In this document: piece after piece, positions 35,703 through 47,409 of the stretch
How positions within the stretch are numbered: position 1 is the first letter of the stretch
Layout of the letters: each line of letters begins with the position of its first letter
NCBI GenBank assembly: GCA_034401135.1
Contig: JAWZSP010000003.1
Span: 2,170,001 to 2,234,000 of the forward strand
Direction of reading: 5' to 3'
Length of the DNA: 64,000 bases
DNA from: Volutella citrinella
Taxonomy: Eukaryota; Ascomycota; Sordariomycetes; Hypocreales; Nectriaceae
Translations under genes and position numbers: made by a program
Notes under the pieces: model-generated
What the model saw: only the letters and a program-made list of their open reading frames with translations
Told to the model about the DNA's origin: nothing
The model's database searches: none

Positions 35703-38241
35703 TCACTGCGGTCCTGCCTGAGGAAGATATTGCTGCTGGTTGAACATCTCCCACACGCTGTCGTTCCCCCAGTCGCCTCCAAATTGCAGCGCAAAGCCCC
35801 CCAAGCCCTGCTGCTGGCCCTCTTGCTGTGCAACGTCGCCGCCAAAGGCCTGTGGCCGCAGGCCCTCACCCAGCACTGCGCTGAGGTCGTTGTAGATCAA
35901 GTCTGACGTGGCAAAGAGGGGCGCAATTGTCGCGAAGTCCTCTGCTGGAGGAATTGCCCATTGTGGATTGACGGAATCGCGCAAGTCGCCCACGTCCTGC
36001 AGAGAGCTTCCCGGTGTGGACGTTGAGGCTGCGCCGGTTGACCCAAGGCCCAGCGTTGATCCCGTTGCCCATTTGCCACTGGAGCTCGCCGTCTCAGAGA
36101 TGCTGCTGGTCGACCTGGCGACGGCTCGACTGAAGCGCGCTGCTATAGCTCTGAGAACCCCCTGTGCCGATTTCGCCAGCTTGTTTCGCTCTTGAATTGC
36201 TGAGAATCGCTGTATTGTCCACTCGAAGTGTTGTCGAGCGCTGCTGACAAGCTCGGGGTGCTCATTTGGGAATAGAATATATATGCATGCAATTAGAACG
36301 ATTGCATCGAAGCTCCCGAAGAATAGGTTAAAGCTGCCACTTGCCATTAGCGTCTTGTTGCGGCTGTAATGTTCCCTAGGATTTTCTTACTTTCTCCAGG
36401 AATCCGGCGGAAGACCTTCAAAGGCCATGCTCTGAAGGTCCAGCATGCACAGGCTGGCGAGGAGTGCCTCTGTTCGGCTTTCTTTCCTGTGAAAGACGTA
36501 TGGTCTGTGAAGCGCCATCAGGTTAAACTGGTGAAGTTGAGCAAAATAGATCCTCGCCGCACCGAGCCAGTGCAGCGTTGGATCGCTATCCCACTGTGTG
36601 TCAGGGTTACTTAGTCGGAAAAACGGCGGTACCCTCTCTTCAAGGTTCATAATATCCTGATGAATACAATCTACCTTGGCAAAGGATTTGGGGCAAGGCC
36701 CTTCTCGTTCCACATCTTGAATGGCTAGCAAAATGCTGGCGAGCTCCACGGTCCAGAGAAGGCGAGTCAACGAAGTTGGTGCATCGGCCTCGGTCCTAGC
36801 CACCACGGGCGTGGTTGAACGGTCTTGCGGAAGGGGTGCGTCCACTGGTGGAGATGGAAGGGGCTGGTTCCAGTCTACGGTACCAGGTCTTCCAAGGATC
36901 AGAGCGATATTGATGTCCCTTTGTGCCAATGCCTCATGTCAGTTCAATATCGAGTCGAAGATTCATACGGCTGTGCCTCACCAGACTGCCAACAGGGTGT
37001 ACATTTTCCTCCTCCTCTGTATGGTCCATTGATTCTCCAGGATGCTCTCGACGTTCGAGTCGCTTGGTTTAGGATCCAATCTATTGCTGTGCATGCCCAA
37101 CTCCTGAGCATCCCTAATAGCAACGGATATAGTGTACCACTTTCCAACATATTAGCGCCGTCCCTGGCTCCATCGTGCTGGCCGGCTTACCGATTCAGTG
37201 ACGTTGGCTGTAAACTTGTGAAAGGTAGCCCGCAGGAAGAGCGCCTGGACCGTGACCAAAGACAGGTTCTTTTTGCCCAGGTGCTCGAGGATTGAGGCAC
37301 CGGTACCGCTGTAGTCGACCGCCAAGTCCTCAAACGTCATGTTCCCGGCATATTTGAGAGCATCAAACATGGCATTGGGCTCTTCAGGAAGGAGCAATAA
37401 GCCAATGGCCAGGATCTGGAAGAGCAAGGCCGGGAATGCTCTCATCTCGGGTGTCAAGCCCCTTGGTCCAACCGTGGACAGCGTCTTGAATGGAATACTG
37501 TTCCACTCTACAAGCTGCTGTTCGAAGATGTCGGGCTCCACCGGATAGTATTGCCAGTTGATGCTGTGCATGTACATACGGATCAGCTCGTCGACGTATA
37601 TCTTGGCTGGTAGCTGTCTGATGAAGCCCTTGTACTTGTCCCGGAATCCCTGGTCATCCCCGACGATATCACCCGTGCCAGGGATATCAAGGGAGCCAGA
37701 CAAGCCACCGCCGGCATCAGCCGTCTCGATATGCTTTAAAAAGCCCATGGTGGAGGCTCCGTTCTGAGCGTAGCCCCAGTCCGCCGCTTTGGACGATAAT
37801 GATTCCGAGGTCCCTTCATGGTGGGATCGTTGCGGTGGCGAGGGCTCTTCGTTGCTGTAGTGTGCGAATCTGGGTTCATTAACCCTATCCGCCTCCGACT
37901 TGGGCTTCGATAAGCCCCGATCTAGGTCTTGGTCATGATCCTGGTCCTGCTTCTGGGGGCGGGACGTCATCGTCGGCGCGCCCTTGTCGTAGGCACAGGC
38001 CGCAGCCATTCTCCTCAACTCGCAGTTCCCACATGGCAGCTGTCTGTCACACTATCGAAGTGAACTCGAATGATTAGCCCGGCTGGCCTCGCCTCCCTGC
38101 TGGACTTGGCTGCGGATCCCCGGAAGACTGCACCTTTTGCTTCCTGCGGTGGCATTCTGTGCAGGAAATGACAATGCGGCGCCGCTTCCTCGGTGGCGCT
38201 ACACCTGTGGGCTTGCCGCCGACACGGGAACTCGGCATCAT
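35703..38241 (-). CDS. Zn2Cys6 fungal-specific transcription factor
   Basis: Five exons, 38241-38134, 38051-37191, 37139-36982, 36918-36391 and 36339-35703, give 763 aa. Introns are 82, 51, 63 and 51 nt. The DNA-binding domain is split by the first intron: PPRKRRRIVISCTECHRRKQK in exon 1 joins CDRQLPCGNCELRRMAAACAY, giving Cys at 27, 30, 37, 43, 46 and 55, an exact C-x2-C-x6-C-x5-C-x2-C-x8-C cluster. A fungal_trans middle homology region follows at about 165-480, with LIRMYMHSINWQYYPVEPD, VAIRDAQELGMH and WDINIALILGRPGTVDW. The last of these is made only by using the CAAAG acceptor at 36919. The C terminus is rich in Gln and Gly, as in activation domains. It acts in the nucleus. The target pathway is unknown and no metabolic gene cluster surrounds it. 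Confidence 0.9.
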
Positions 38242-39320
38242 CTGTCAAAGGAGGCCGGCACGCCGCGTTTGTATCTGCTCTGCTGACCCGCCGATGGTAG
38301 ATACGGCTGCTGGGCCAGGCGCATGGCTTGCTCCGAACAAATGCCAGGAAGAACCCCCGGGGTTTCGGCGAGGGTTCTGGGCCTGAGCGAGAGAGCCTTG
38401 CACGTGTTTTTGATACGCTGAGACGACTTTGCTGCAGTTGGCCGTCTTGCAGTGTCTTTCGGTGTAAGACGGAGTTGGTTTGTGGTGCTATGTAAGCTCA
38501 GAGTGGGGTTGTGAAGGCAGAGCGTGGGTAAAGTCCGTGACGGAGTTCCGGCTTTAACGGGCGTGCTCTGGAGCGACAGCCGTGCAGCGCCGGGGACGGG
38601 GATGGCCCCGTAACCTCCCGCTGGAAACGGCCTGCGCCCCTGGCAATTCGACAGGCGATCGGCGTCTCGTTTATTAATCTCCTGTACCTAAGTGCTATTT
38701 ATATGCTTGTCCCGATCTAATGGGCGAAGGGTATGTGCCAAGTACACCGTAGTCACCCATGCCGATCTGGAAAGCTGTCACATGCTCCCATCTGCTGTCC
38801 CTGGACGTAATTACCAGGCTAGGCCGTGCTGGCGCATTCGCAGCCACATAATCAATTCGCCAGTCGACCTCTGCCACAATACATTTATCTAATGCATGTT
38901 TGATCCTTTCTCGGCGCCTCCGCTTCTTCGCTTACCCTTCCATCGTCAATCCTCGTGGCCCGAGGATGAAGATTGCGAGAGACTTGAGTTGAGGACTCTG
39001 TGTTTTGGCTGTGGTTACCTAAGGTATTAGAACCTTGTCTGGATCGATGCTCCCTACTATACCAATTTTTACCTGGGCGGCCAGGCGGCCGCTTGCGTGG
39101 TTGAGCACCAGCGAAGGAGTCCACCCCCGGAACAACACCTAATTAAAGGATGGGAAATAATAAGTTTCAAGCTCAATGCAAAACCGCCGTGGAATCACCC
39201 ATTGCTTGTATTTAAGGCTGGCATTATCCTGCTGCATACCTCAACCCTCAACCAAGCAACCGCAGCCTCATCAGCTTCAAACACCAAAACACTCCCTAGC
39301 AACACACGCATCTCGCCAAA
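38242..39320. promoter_or_regulatory. Divergent promoter region Zn2Cys6 / small secreted protein
   Basis: About 1.08 kb between two divergent starts, with no gene. A TATA-like TATTTAAG at about 39209-39216 lies some 105 bp before the secreted-protein ATG. The leader just before that ATG is rich in CAA and CTC. Confidence 0.5.
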
Positions 39321-39866
39321 ATGCAGTTCACCACTATTCTTGCCACTTTCCTTGCTTCCTTGCCTTCGGCCCTGGCAGCCCCCCAGCTACCCGTCCAGCA
39401 GGAATGTACCCTTCCTACCACATTCGCTATCAAAGATATAATCTTCAAATACGCCCCAATCGGTGAATCAACGCAGGGGCGGACAATTAAGCAGTTCACA
39501 TTCACTATCAGCGACAACTTCAGAGGCACTACTCAAGACACCTGGAACCACAACACAGCTACGCGAGGCCTATATGGATTACTTAGTGATAACTTGCTGT
39601 TCGCAGTCATGCCCTTTGTTGACGAGAACGTGCTGCAAATTTCCCACCTTAATTGCCCTGTCCCAGGGTAAGCCTTTTCTATCGATAGCTGTGAGAACAT
39701 TAACTGATCTCATAGGTCTCCACAACTTGTCCTATCTTCTGCCAATGTCTCGTTTCCCCTTTTAGACTGTCTACAAGGAGCCTGCTCAAGTATCCCCGGA
39801 GAGTTATCCGGCAGTTACACCAAGCTCGACAAGGTGAACAGTGGGCTGCCCGCAATTGTTGTCTAG
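39321..39866 (+). CDS. Small secreted cysteine-containing protein, unknown family
   Basis: Two exons, 39321-39667 and 39716-39866, with a 48-nt intron (GTAAGC...CATAG), give 165 aa. The N terminus, MQFTTILATFLASLPSALA, is a clear signal peptide with likely cleavage after Ala19 or Ala20. The mature protein has four cysteines (29, 112, 134, 139), enough for two disulfides, and one N-glycosylation site (N126-V-S). No transmembrane segment or GPI signal follows. I do not recognise the family for certain. The size, the signal and the pattern FAIKDIIFKYAPIGES...FTFTISDNF distantly recall Alt a 1-like (AA1-like) secreted proteins of ascomycetes, but the cysteine spacing does not clearly fit. It could be an effector-like or cell-wall protein. 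It is convergent with the pyr4-type gene. Confidence 0.8.
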
Positions 39867-40194
39867 TCGTGGTTGTGGTCATAGTCTGGGGGTAGTCAAG
39901 ATAGCGATGCGAAGGGCCGCCTTCTCCTAGCATCGCGTGCCTCAAAGCTCGCCGAGGCGGCCAGAAGGATACTGGTGACAAAAGCTAGCACTGTTTGAAT
40001 TCCAATTCTGTATTGGCATCTTGCCCTACTGTAGGCTATCTTCGAGTTATATACTCCTCCCTTTCATGGTATACTGCTAGATCTGTCAACTGTAACAACA
40101 ACGACGACAACAACAGCAACACCACCACCAACAACAACCGGCAACCAACGACCTTAGCCGGCCCATCACCACCCCACTTCCGCTACTACACCGC
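39867..40194. other. Convergent 3' region, secreted protein / OMP decarboxylase
   Basis: 328 bp between two facing gene ends. It contains a repeat of AAC/CAACA units at about 40094-40142. No gene. Confidence 0.55.
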
Positions 40195-41295
40195 TCAGCG
40201 AACGCGCTCCGTGTAGGCTTTCCACGCTGCCGAGCGGTACCGCTCTGCCTCTTCCTCAGGGTCGCTGGCCTTGATGATACCACGTCCCACGATGGCAATG
40301 TCGGCGCCGGCCACGCCGATGATCTTCTGCGGTGTGTTGTACTGTTGGCCCTTGCCGTCGCCCTTGATTGCGGCATTCTCGTCCTCTCCCTCTGGCGGCA
40401 GCTGGCATCCGGGGGTCATGTGGATAAAGGCGTCTTCAGGTTCCGAGTTTAGGCTTTCCTGGGAGATGAAGCCCATGACAAAGTTCTTGTGCTCCCTGGC
40501 CGCCTCGACGCAGGCCTGAGTGTACTCCTTGTTCATGAAATTGCCCTGGCTGGACATTTGGGCAAGGATGAGGAGCCCTCGCTCGGTGGGCGCCTCCTCA
40601 ATGCCCGGGAAGAGACTCTCGTCGCCCTCGGGAATCGTCTTCACCAGGCGCGGTGAGTCGGCGGACTCGTACTGCTGGGTGACGGTGGTGGTGGAGACGA
40701 TGCTGCCCTTGCGGCCGTTGGAGTCTCGCACCTGGTCCTCGTCGTCGTCCTTGTCGTTCTCGGCGTCGGAGCGCTCGCTGTCCTCGTCTAGGTTGCTGAT
40801 AGTGGGGGTGCCGATGGTGATGGACGTCTTGACCTCGTAGTGTATCCGCTCGAGCCAGCGCGCGTGGCCATTGGCTAGTGAGGCGACCGAGGCCTTGCCG
40901 GGCACCATGTTGACATTGACAATGTGCGCCCACTCGATGATGCGCGCGGAGCCGCTGGTGTACTGCAGCTCGACCGTGTTGCCAATGTCGCCAAACTTGC
41001 GATCCTCGAAAATTAGGAAGCCGTGCTTGCGAGCCAGGGCAGCGAGCTTGGCGCCGGTGCCGGTCTGGGGGTGGAAGTCCCAGCCGGCGACCATGTCGTA
41101 GTGGGTTTTTAGCACCACGATTGAGGGACCGATTTTGTCGGCTAGGTAGAGCAGTTCACGGGCGGTGGCGACGTCGGCGCTGAGGCACAGGTTGGACGCC
41201 TTGAGGTCCATGAGCTTGAAGAGGTAGGCATTGAGCGGGTGGGTGGCCGTCTCGGCTCGGCTGGCGAAGGTGCCCTTGAGAGAAGAATGTGCCAT
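40195..41295 (-). CDS. pyr4: Orotidine 5'-phosphate decarboxylase
   Basis: Single exon, 366 aa. The enzyme makes UMP from OMP in the last step of de novo pyrimidine synthesis. The orthologue is called pyr4, pyrG or ura3 depending on the species. The active-site motif [20 protein letters not shown] begins at residue 96, with the catalytic Lys at about 100 between two Asp. LCLSADV near the N terminus, VLKTHYD, and the phosphate-binding end [13 protein letters not shown] are all present. As in other Pezizomycotina, a non-conserved acidic insertion of about 55 residues ([16 protein letters not shown]...) sits at about 166-222, in the middle of the barrel. The start matches the family N terminus. 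All the catalytic elements listed are intact. Confidence 0.97.
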   Translation of the reverse strand: MAHSSLKGTFASRAETATHPLNAYLFKLMDLKASNLCLSADVATARELLYLADKIGPSIVVLKTHYDMVAGWDFHPQTGTGAKLAALARKHGFLIFEDRKFGDIGNTVELQYTSGSARIIEWAHIVNVNMVPGKASVASLANGHARWLERIHYEVKTSITIGTPTISNLDEDSERSDAENDKDDDEDQVRDSNGRKGSIVSTTTVTQQYESADSPRLVKTIPEGDESLFPGIEEAPTERGLLILAQMSSQGNFMNKEYTQACVEAAREHKNFVMGFISQESLNSEPEDAFIHMTPGCQLPPEGEDENAAIKGDGKGQQYNTPQKIIGVAGADIAIVGRGIIKASDPEEEAERYRSAAWKAYTERVR

Positions 41296-41340
41296 CGTCG
41301 TGTTGGCGGCGCGCGGGGAGGAGAAGGAGAGGGAGCGGGT

Positions 41341-41364
41341 GAGGAGAGGAGAGGAGAGGAGAGG
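41341..41364. repeat. GGAGA pentanucleotide repeat in pyr4 leader
   Basis: Four to five units of GAGGA/GGAGA lie 45-70 bp upstream of the pyr4 start codon. On the coding strand this reads as a pyrimidine-rich (CTCCT) tract, a common feature of strongly expressed filamentous-fungal promoters just before the start site. Confidence 0.7.
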
Positions 41365-43545
41365 GAAAGAAGCCGGGAAGGGCGAAGACGAGAGGATGGG
41401 GATTAGTACTAGTAGGCAGGTCGTAGTGTGGTGTAGTCGTAGTCAATGGAGACAGGACGAAGAACGTTTGCGGGTGACACTACCAGTAGCTGATGGGGCA
41501 GATGGTTCGATGTTGGCGAGTTTGTGGCTGGCTCTAAGCCAAGCCCGACGGCCGATCTGGCGCAAGTGGCGGATGGGGAGCTGGGGTATTAGAGCTGTGA
41601 GCCCTCTCTGTGGACGGTGGCAATGGCAGGACGCAGTTACCAGACGGTCGGGGATGGGGGGAAGGGGTCACAACCTTTTCTTAGCCTTTGGGGATCCCGT
41701 CGGGAGTGTGGAGGGCGGCAAGGTTGGGGTTTAGTGGACGGGATGCGTAGATATTATCAATTTATACAGCAGCCGTACGGAGTAGTGCCGCGACTGTCAA
41801 CGGAATGGTGGGGGGAGGGGGTTCTGGTTCTGGCAAGGGTGTGCGGATGAGGCTGTGGGTGAAGAAAACGATGACGGCAGTGGAGTCGGCCTAGGAGGAG
41901 GAAGAAGAAAAGAAAAGAAAAGAACAGGGCAAAAATATTGTGAAAAGTGACTATCCAAACAGAGCTTGCGCTGCTCCCCCAAACTTCGACAGCTGGGATT
42001 GTTGGACGAGGGGTATCCGTACAATGCAGGGAAACAAGACCACAGCAGTTGTGTGGCTCTGGTTATGCAGTCGAGGTTCGGGCAGAAGGGGTTTGATGGG
42101 AATGAAACTAAAGCGGACCGGGTAGGAGTAGTAAGTAGCTATGTAACCAGGTCCAGGGTCGAGTATGCTACCTCTGAGTCTGAGTGGGTGTGTTGTCAAT
42201 GGAGGGTCGACGGACAGATGAAGCCTCGAGGGAACAGCAGCCTCAAGTACCCTTTGGCCAGCTTCAGTTGCCTCAAAAATTCTGGGGGGGTTTTTTTTTT
42301 TTTTAATTTCCTTTCGTTCCCGTTCTCTCAAGTCTTGCTTCGAAGCCAGACAAGATCAAACCAACGAGGCGCACGGTTGGGCTGGGCAAATGCGGAGACG
42401 GGGATCTGGATTGTCGAGGGGGATCAACGGCGCGCAAGACAGCCTGAAGCCGCCCCCCATCCCATGTCATGGAAAGCTACGGCTTGGCACCGCCTGCTTC
42501 CCTGTGCAGCACACAGTTGGACGTGCCGTGCCTGGTCAGTATGATCCCTCCAGCTCTCGTCCCAGTCAAGCCAGGCCGACGACTCTTTGGAGATGCTTGT
42601 GCTCAGAGGAGGACGGGACCCACGGGAAAATCTTGTGGCCCCTCCAGTCGCTCCAGTCCCCTGCCAGTGACGTGTGTCGCGGGACCTCGAGGCCCTGGCA
42701 AACCCAACTCGAGCGCTGCACGGGCTGTCAGTCCCTGCCTGGCCCGCAGGGATCCACCAGCGGTAACCAAGTAGGACCAGGCGCTGGCGCGCTGGGCTGC
42801 AGGCGCCTACTGCGTCCTGCCGCAACCTCGACTTCACAACCTCGCAAGGCACCATGGGCGGCGCAATGGCCCACTCAGACGCTCCATCGGGCCCAGGCCG
42901 GAGCCACTATGGAGCCCGTGCATCCAAACGGAGGCGCCGCTGGGGCCAGCGGGCTGTCCGTCCTTGGCGGCTGGGCCGCTGGCAGTGGTTTGCGCCACAA
43001 ACGAGTGAACGAGTGCCGGCGGGTGGTCTTGACTCTTGTCGAGCTTCATGTCCTCTCCTGCGGGAAGACGGCAGACACGAGGTGACGAAACGAGACGATA
43101 CAAGCCTCCCATCCCTGGTGGCTGAGTCTGTCTAATTGTGAAATGCAGACATGGGATCCGGCGTCAGCCTCTGCCGTTTTGAACGAGCTGGGGGTTGGTG
43201 AGCATGAGCACCCAGGTCAAGGAGGCGACAGCAGAGATGCACCCTAAAACGATCCAGATCCCGCCCATGCCTGGTCGCCCTCAAGCATGCACTAGGCTTC
43301 CCATCCATCCATGCCAAAAAGCAAATCAACCCAACATCAGACAGGAACCCCAAGCTCCCAGACAAGCAAGCACTAGGCCCCTAGCCTCCTACAACCAGGG
43401 AATGGCAAGAGTGCCACTAAACACCAGCCTAGTGCCGGCCTTGGTCAGGCTGTGGTGGGGGTCAAACCTCCCGTCATCAAATGGCCATGATGCGAGCTGT
43501 CACCATTCACCAGCCGGCTGCTTCGTTGGTCCGACGAGCATGCTT

Positions 43546-43589
43546 CTACATAGTACATACATGCCTGTCACCTACTACGTACTATGTAG
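43546..43589. repeat. 11-bp perfect inverted repeat with 22-nt spacer
   Basis: CTACATAGTAC at 43546-43556 is the exact reverse complement of GTACTATGTAG at 43579-43589. The spacer is 22 nt. It could form a hairpin in single-stranded DNA or RNA, be a dimeric factor site, or be the remains of a small inverted-repeat element. It lies about 2.1 kb from the nearest gene. Confidence 0.7.
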
Positions 43590-45667
43590 TCCTGTTCAAA
43601 ACCAGCCCCAAACACGGATCTTCGGTTGTACAGACACTGTCTCTGTGAGGGGTGCGACATGAGCTCATTGCTAGGATCCGGGCATCCGCGGGGACTATCG
43701 TTTGAGATGGCAGCCACCCTCAATTCAACCAGGCGACAGAGCCTTGTCCAACGACACCTTGGATGCGGCGTACGAGCCCTGCTGCACACTATAATCAGGC
43801 TGCGATGCTAGGTCACCCATCCGCATGAATCGCGTGATACCTCTCTTTTACACCACCATCACTGCCATGTTTAGGATCGATTTGTTTCGAGTCGCGATGC
43901 TATGGGATGGGTGGCAACGGCTGCGCCCAGAGAGAGAGAGAGAGTCCCTCTCCCCTCACCGTCCGCGCATGGCCGGTAGTCAGCTGGGTATTTTGGCTGT
44001 ATGGGGCCTTTGGTCTTGAGGCAACATGATCCAGTAGCTCCCAAGGCTAGTCCGTCCCGACGTAGTCTGTAGACATCTCAAACTCGTTGCTGCAAGCCTG
44101 CGTTAGCTGTGGCGTTCTGGGCGCATTAACAGTGGCGCTTTCCCAATTCGATGTGTCAGGTTCCACCCGTCTCGCATCCCTGAAGCCATCAGCGGCCAGC
44201 CAGCATGCCGGCGAGATCCGCTGGGCCATCTTTGGCCGGATGCCCTGGACCAGGCTGGAGCCTCTTCACTGGTTCTACTAGCCGAGTCCCTCCCAAGCTC
44301 GCAGGCGAGGGCACACACACACTTTGCTCCTATGTGAGGTACGGAGTACGACCACGGACTATCCGTACCACGGGCCAACATGGATCGTGCTAGACTGCTA
44401 GTCATGCTGCGAGGTGCTAGCGGCCCGGACGGATTGCATCCGGCGCCGGGGCGACCGACTCTCGGGCCCCGTGTCTGCTCCGTGGCCGACAACCGACCAG
44501 CGTCAGTCAGCACGGCAGTCTCTTCACTTCCTGCCAGCGCTGAGCAGTAATGCGGGTGAAAAAATCGGGCGACCGCCGACAGTCATGGACGGGTTGGGGT
44601 TGTGCCTCGGCGCCCGTGTTGTCACGCTGCCTATTAATTACTCGACCCAGTTTCGGGGAGCCGATGAGCGGAACACCCAGCGGAACCCCCTGCTGGGAAG
44701 GGCCAATTTGGTGATGGATCGCGTGCAATGTCATGTCAGATCAGCTGCTTCTTGTGGCAACACGGCGCACTCCAACTCTTGCTCGGTATAGCGCAACTAG
44801 CCATCAACCGTAAAACGAACACAATGGTCAGTTGCATCGCTGAGCTCGGCCGTTGGGTTGTCGCTGTTGAGTGCAATTGGTGGTGGCCTCGAAGGCCTAT
44901 TGCATCGGCCTATCTTGAAAAATTCACCCCAGCGCTGGGTAAGTTGCCTGGTCAGCCAAGGGCTGGACACAATGTCTTCATTGCTACTTCAGTCGCGCCG
45001 AGCCTCCACCTGAGCGTCATCGTACGTGGATCATAGTAATATCCTTCAGCTCTGCCATCTTTCAGTGGACTTCTGTCCTGTAGGCTGACAGGAGCTGTGG
45101 TCTTTGGGCAACGATTGGCCCTGGAGCCAGGGGATGTGTGCCTACTTTGATATTACCACGTGCTAATCTCCGGTGCGTGCAAGCACTGAGCTCACTCCAG
45201 CAGACACCAGGTGGTGACAAATTATCACGTACCACTTCCGTAAGCGGCCCGCTAACCTTCCCGGCTCTACCGAAGAGGTTGCCCCTGCTTGGCTTGGCAG
45301 ATAGAGTGGGAAAATGGCAGCTACGAACTCGTAATATCGGCCTATCGCTTGGTCTCCCCCCATCATCACGTCAACTCAAACTCATCTCCGCCACGTTGCG
45401 CCCGTCAACCAACTTGTGGCACTTCATTTTCTCTTCTACATCCGCTCCTTCGCCTCGCGACCATTTTATTACGCCCTTTCTCCGACGACAGCCCCCCCTT
45501 TGCTCCTCGCTCTCCTGCGCGAACCCCCGAGTCGCAGCTCCAGGCCAGCTGTTCCCACCTTCACCCCTGCACCTCTTCTATCTCGCCTGTCTCGTGATAG
45601 CACGTCGATAAGCCCGACAAGGCGGGATCCCAGCTTCGTGGCTTCTTGCAACCAACTACGCGACACC

Positions 45668-46743
45668 ATGGCACCCCCAAAGACCCGAAAGCAGGCGGCC
45701 AAGGCCCGCGAAGCCCTGGCCTCATCGGACGAGGAGCAGGATACCAGACTCAACGGCAACGGCAACGGCTCTGCTCACCCCTCGGATGCCTCGGAGTCCA
45801 CCCCGCGAGAGAACATCTTCCTGTTCTGGCCCAACATTATCGGTACGCTGCGCGAAGAGCCTTGAACCATACCGCTCAAAAGCTGTTTCATATATATACT
45901 AATACTCTGTATCTCAGGTTACATTCGAATCGTTCTAGCCTTCGCCTCACTCTATTACATGCCTCTCCACCCTCGTACCTGCTCTCTCCTCTACAGCATC
46001 TCCTGCATTCTCGACGCTCTCGATGGCTACGCCGCGCGAATCTTTGAACAGTCGACCAGGTTCGGCGCTGTTCTGGACATGGTCACCGACCGTTGCACGA
46101 CCACGTGTCTCCTCGTCTTCCTGTCGTCCGCTTTCCCTCGATGGTCCATTGTCTTCCAGGGTCTGATTTCGCTCGACCTGGCTAGTCACTACATGCACAT
46201 GTATTCATCTCTTGTGGTCGGTGGTACCGACTCCAGTCACAAGAGCGTCGACAAGAAGAAGAGCTGGCTAATGCACGTCTATTACACCAACAAGGTATGT
46301 CGGACACTGGCGTGCAAGTCCCACCGAACAGCTCACTAACCGATGAACAGCCCGTCTTGTTTGCTCTCTGCGCTCTCAACGAGCTGTTTTTCATCGCTCT
46401 CTACCTCCTATCTTTCTCCTCGCCCCTGCTCTCACCACACCTGATCAAGAGTGTTGAGGATACGAGTGGAACCCGTTTCCAGCCCGGTGCCCAGGTCAAC
46501 ACATCGATTCTGCGACAGATCTTTCCCGACCCTTTCAGCGCCGCCGCTCTCGAGGTTGCGCGTGCCAACAAGATGGACTCGACATTGCCATGGATCATTG
46601 CTGGAATCAGCTTCCTGCCAATGGCTCTCAAGCAATTCATCAACGTGATCCAGCTGATCAATGCGAGCACCGACCTCGCTGAGGTTGATATCCAGAACCG
46701 TAAGGCACAAGGCCTTCCGAGACCCAAGCCCAAGACGGCTTAA
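45668..46743 (+). CDS. PIS1: CDP-diacylglycerol-inositol 3-phosphatidyltransferase (PI synthase)
   Basis: Three exons, 45668-45842, 45918-46294 and 46351-46743, give 314 aa. Introns are 75 and 56 nt. The CDP-alcohol phosphotransferase signature is exact: D91-x2-D94-G95-x2-A98-R99-x8-G108-x3-D112-x3-D116, within LDALDGYAARIFEQSTRFG and DMVTD. Several hydrophobic helices follow, and SHYMHMYSSLV is typical of Pis1. The first 48 residues are a polar extension (KTRKQAAKAREALASSDEEQD) longer than in budding yeast, as in other moulds. The enzyme joins inositol to CDP-diacylglycerol in the ER membrane, giving phosphatidylinositol for membranes, GPI anchors, sphingolipids and signalling. The first intron falls within the conserved NIIGYIRI, confirming both joins. 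Confidence 0.96.
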
Positions 46744-47409
46744 TTGGTGTCACACCCCGCCTAGCAACATGATCGTGTCCCAGAATATTTGGCACGTCTG
46801 AAACAACGACGGGTCAGCACCCCACTTGCAGAGAGGCCAGGTGCCAGGTATGACGGGGTACTGTGTACTTTTGGCCAATTCGAGAGACTTGGCCTAGTTT
46901 TCGTGGCCTTTCGAACACAGCCTTTGCAGTTTTTCATCGGGGTGCGAAGTTTAATTTTCTTTGTTACTCTTTTTTCAAGGGCCTAAGTGATAGGCGCCGT
47001 TGATATGCATGGTTCAGGCGTATTGGGACTAGGTTCTGCAAAGACAAAAAATGGCCAGACAAGTTTTGTTTGATCTGGCGTCTATCTTCGTTGACGCCTC
47101 CTCCGGGGAGGGGGTTGATTGTGCCATTTTGTATCGCATTTTGCGAACAGTACAGTTCGTTGCACATAGGTCTTTTGTAATGGACGCTAGGTAATATTAT
47201 CTTGTTATGTGGAAGAGGATTCCTGGGAGACAGGCATCACTAATAACATCATCGACTAATTCTCTCCACGCCTTGGGAATCACGATAATGAAAGATTGAT
47301 AGTGAAAGATTGCTGTCTGGTATATAACGAAAAGACGCAGTCCAATAATAAATGCAGCGTTAATCTGCCATCGAACCCCCTAAATTTACCACCCTAATAA
47401 CTTGTGGTG
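46744..47409. other. Convergent 3' region PIS1/FET3
   Basis: About 670 bp, relatively AT-rich, between two facing gene ends. It should hold both 3' UTRs. I see no gene. Confidence 0.55.

Larger units (their letters stand above)
41296..45667. other. Long divergent intergenic region pyr4 / PIS1
   Basis: About 4.4 kb without a supportable gene. The longest frame (42390-43085 +, 231 codons) has random-looking composition and no domain. The left end (about 41,300-41,460), with GGAGA repeats, is the pyr4 leader. The right end (about 45,150-45,667), CT-rich, is the PIS1 promoter and leader. It also holds a T14 run at 42291-42304 and an 11-bp inverted repeat (separate entry). No second gene of pyrimidine synthesis is present. 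Confidence 0.5.

Noticed and set aside
35703..41295. Idea of a secondary-metabolite cluster around the Zn2Cys6 regulator
   Set aside because: No synthase, P450, methyltransferase or efflux gene lies within the window. The neighbours are housekeeping genes and one small secreted protein.
42390..43085. 231-codon plus-strand frame between pyr4 and PIS1
   Set aside because: Starts in GC-rich DNA. Gly/Arg/Ser/Gln-rich, no motif, and competing frames on both strands.
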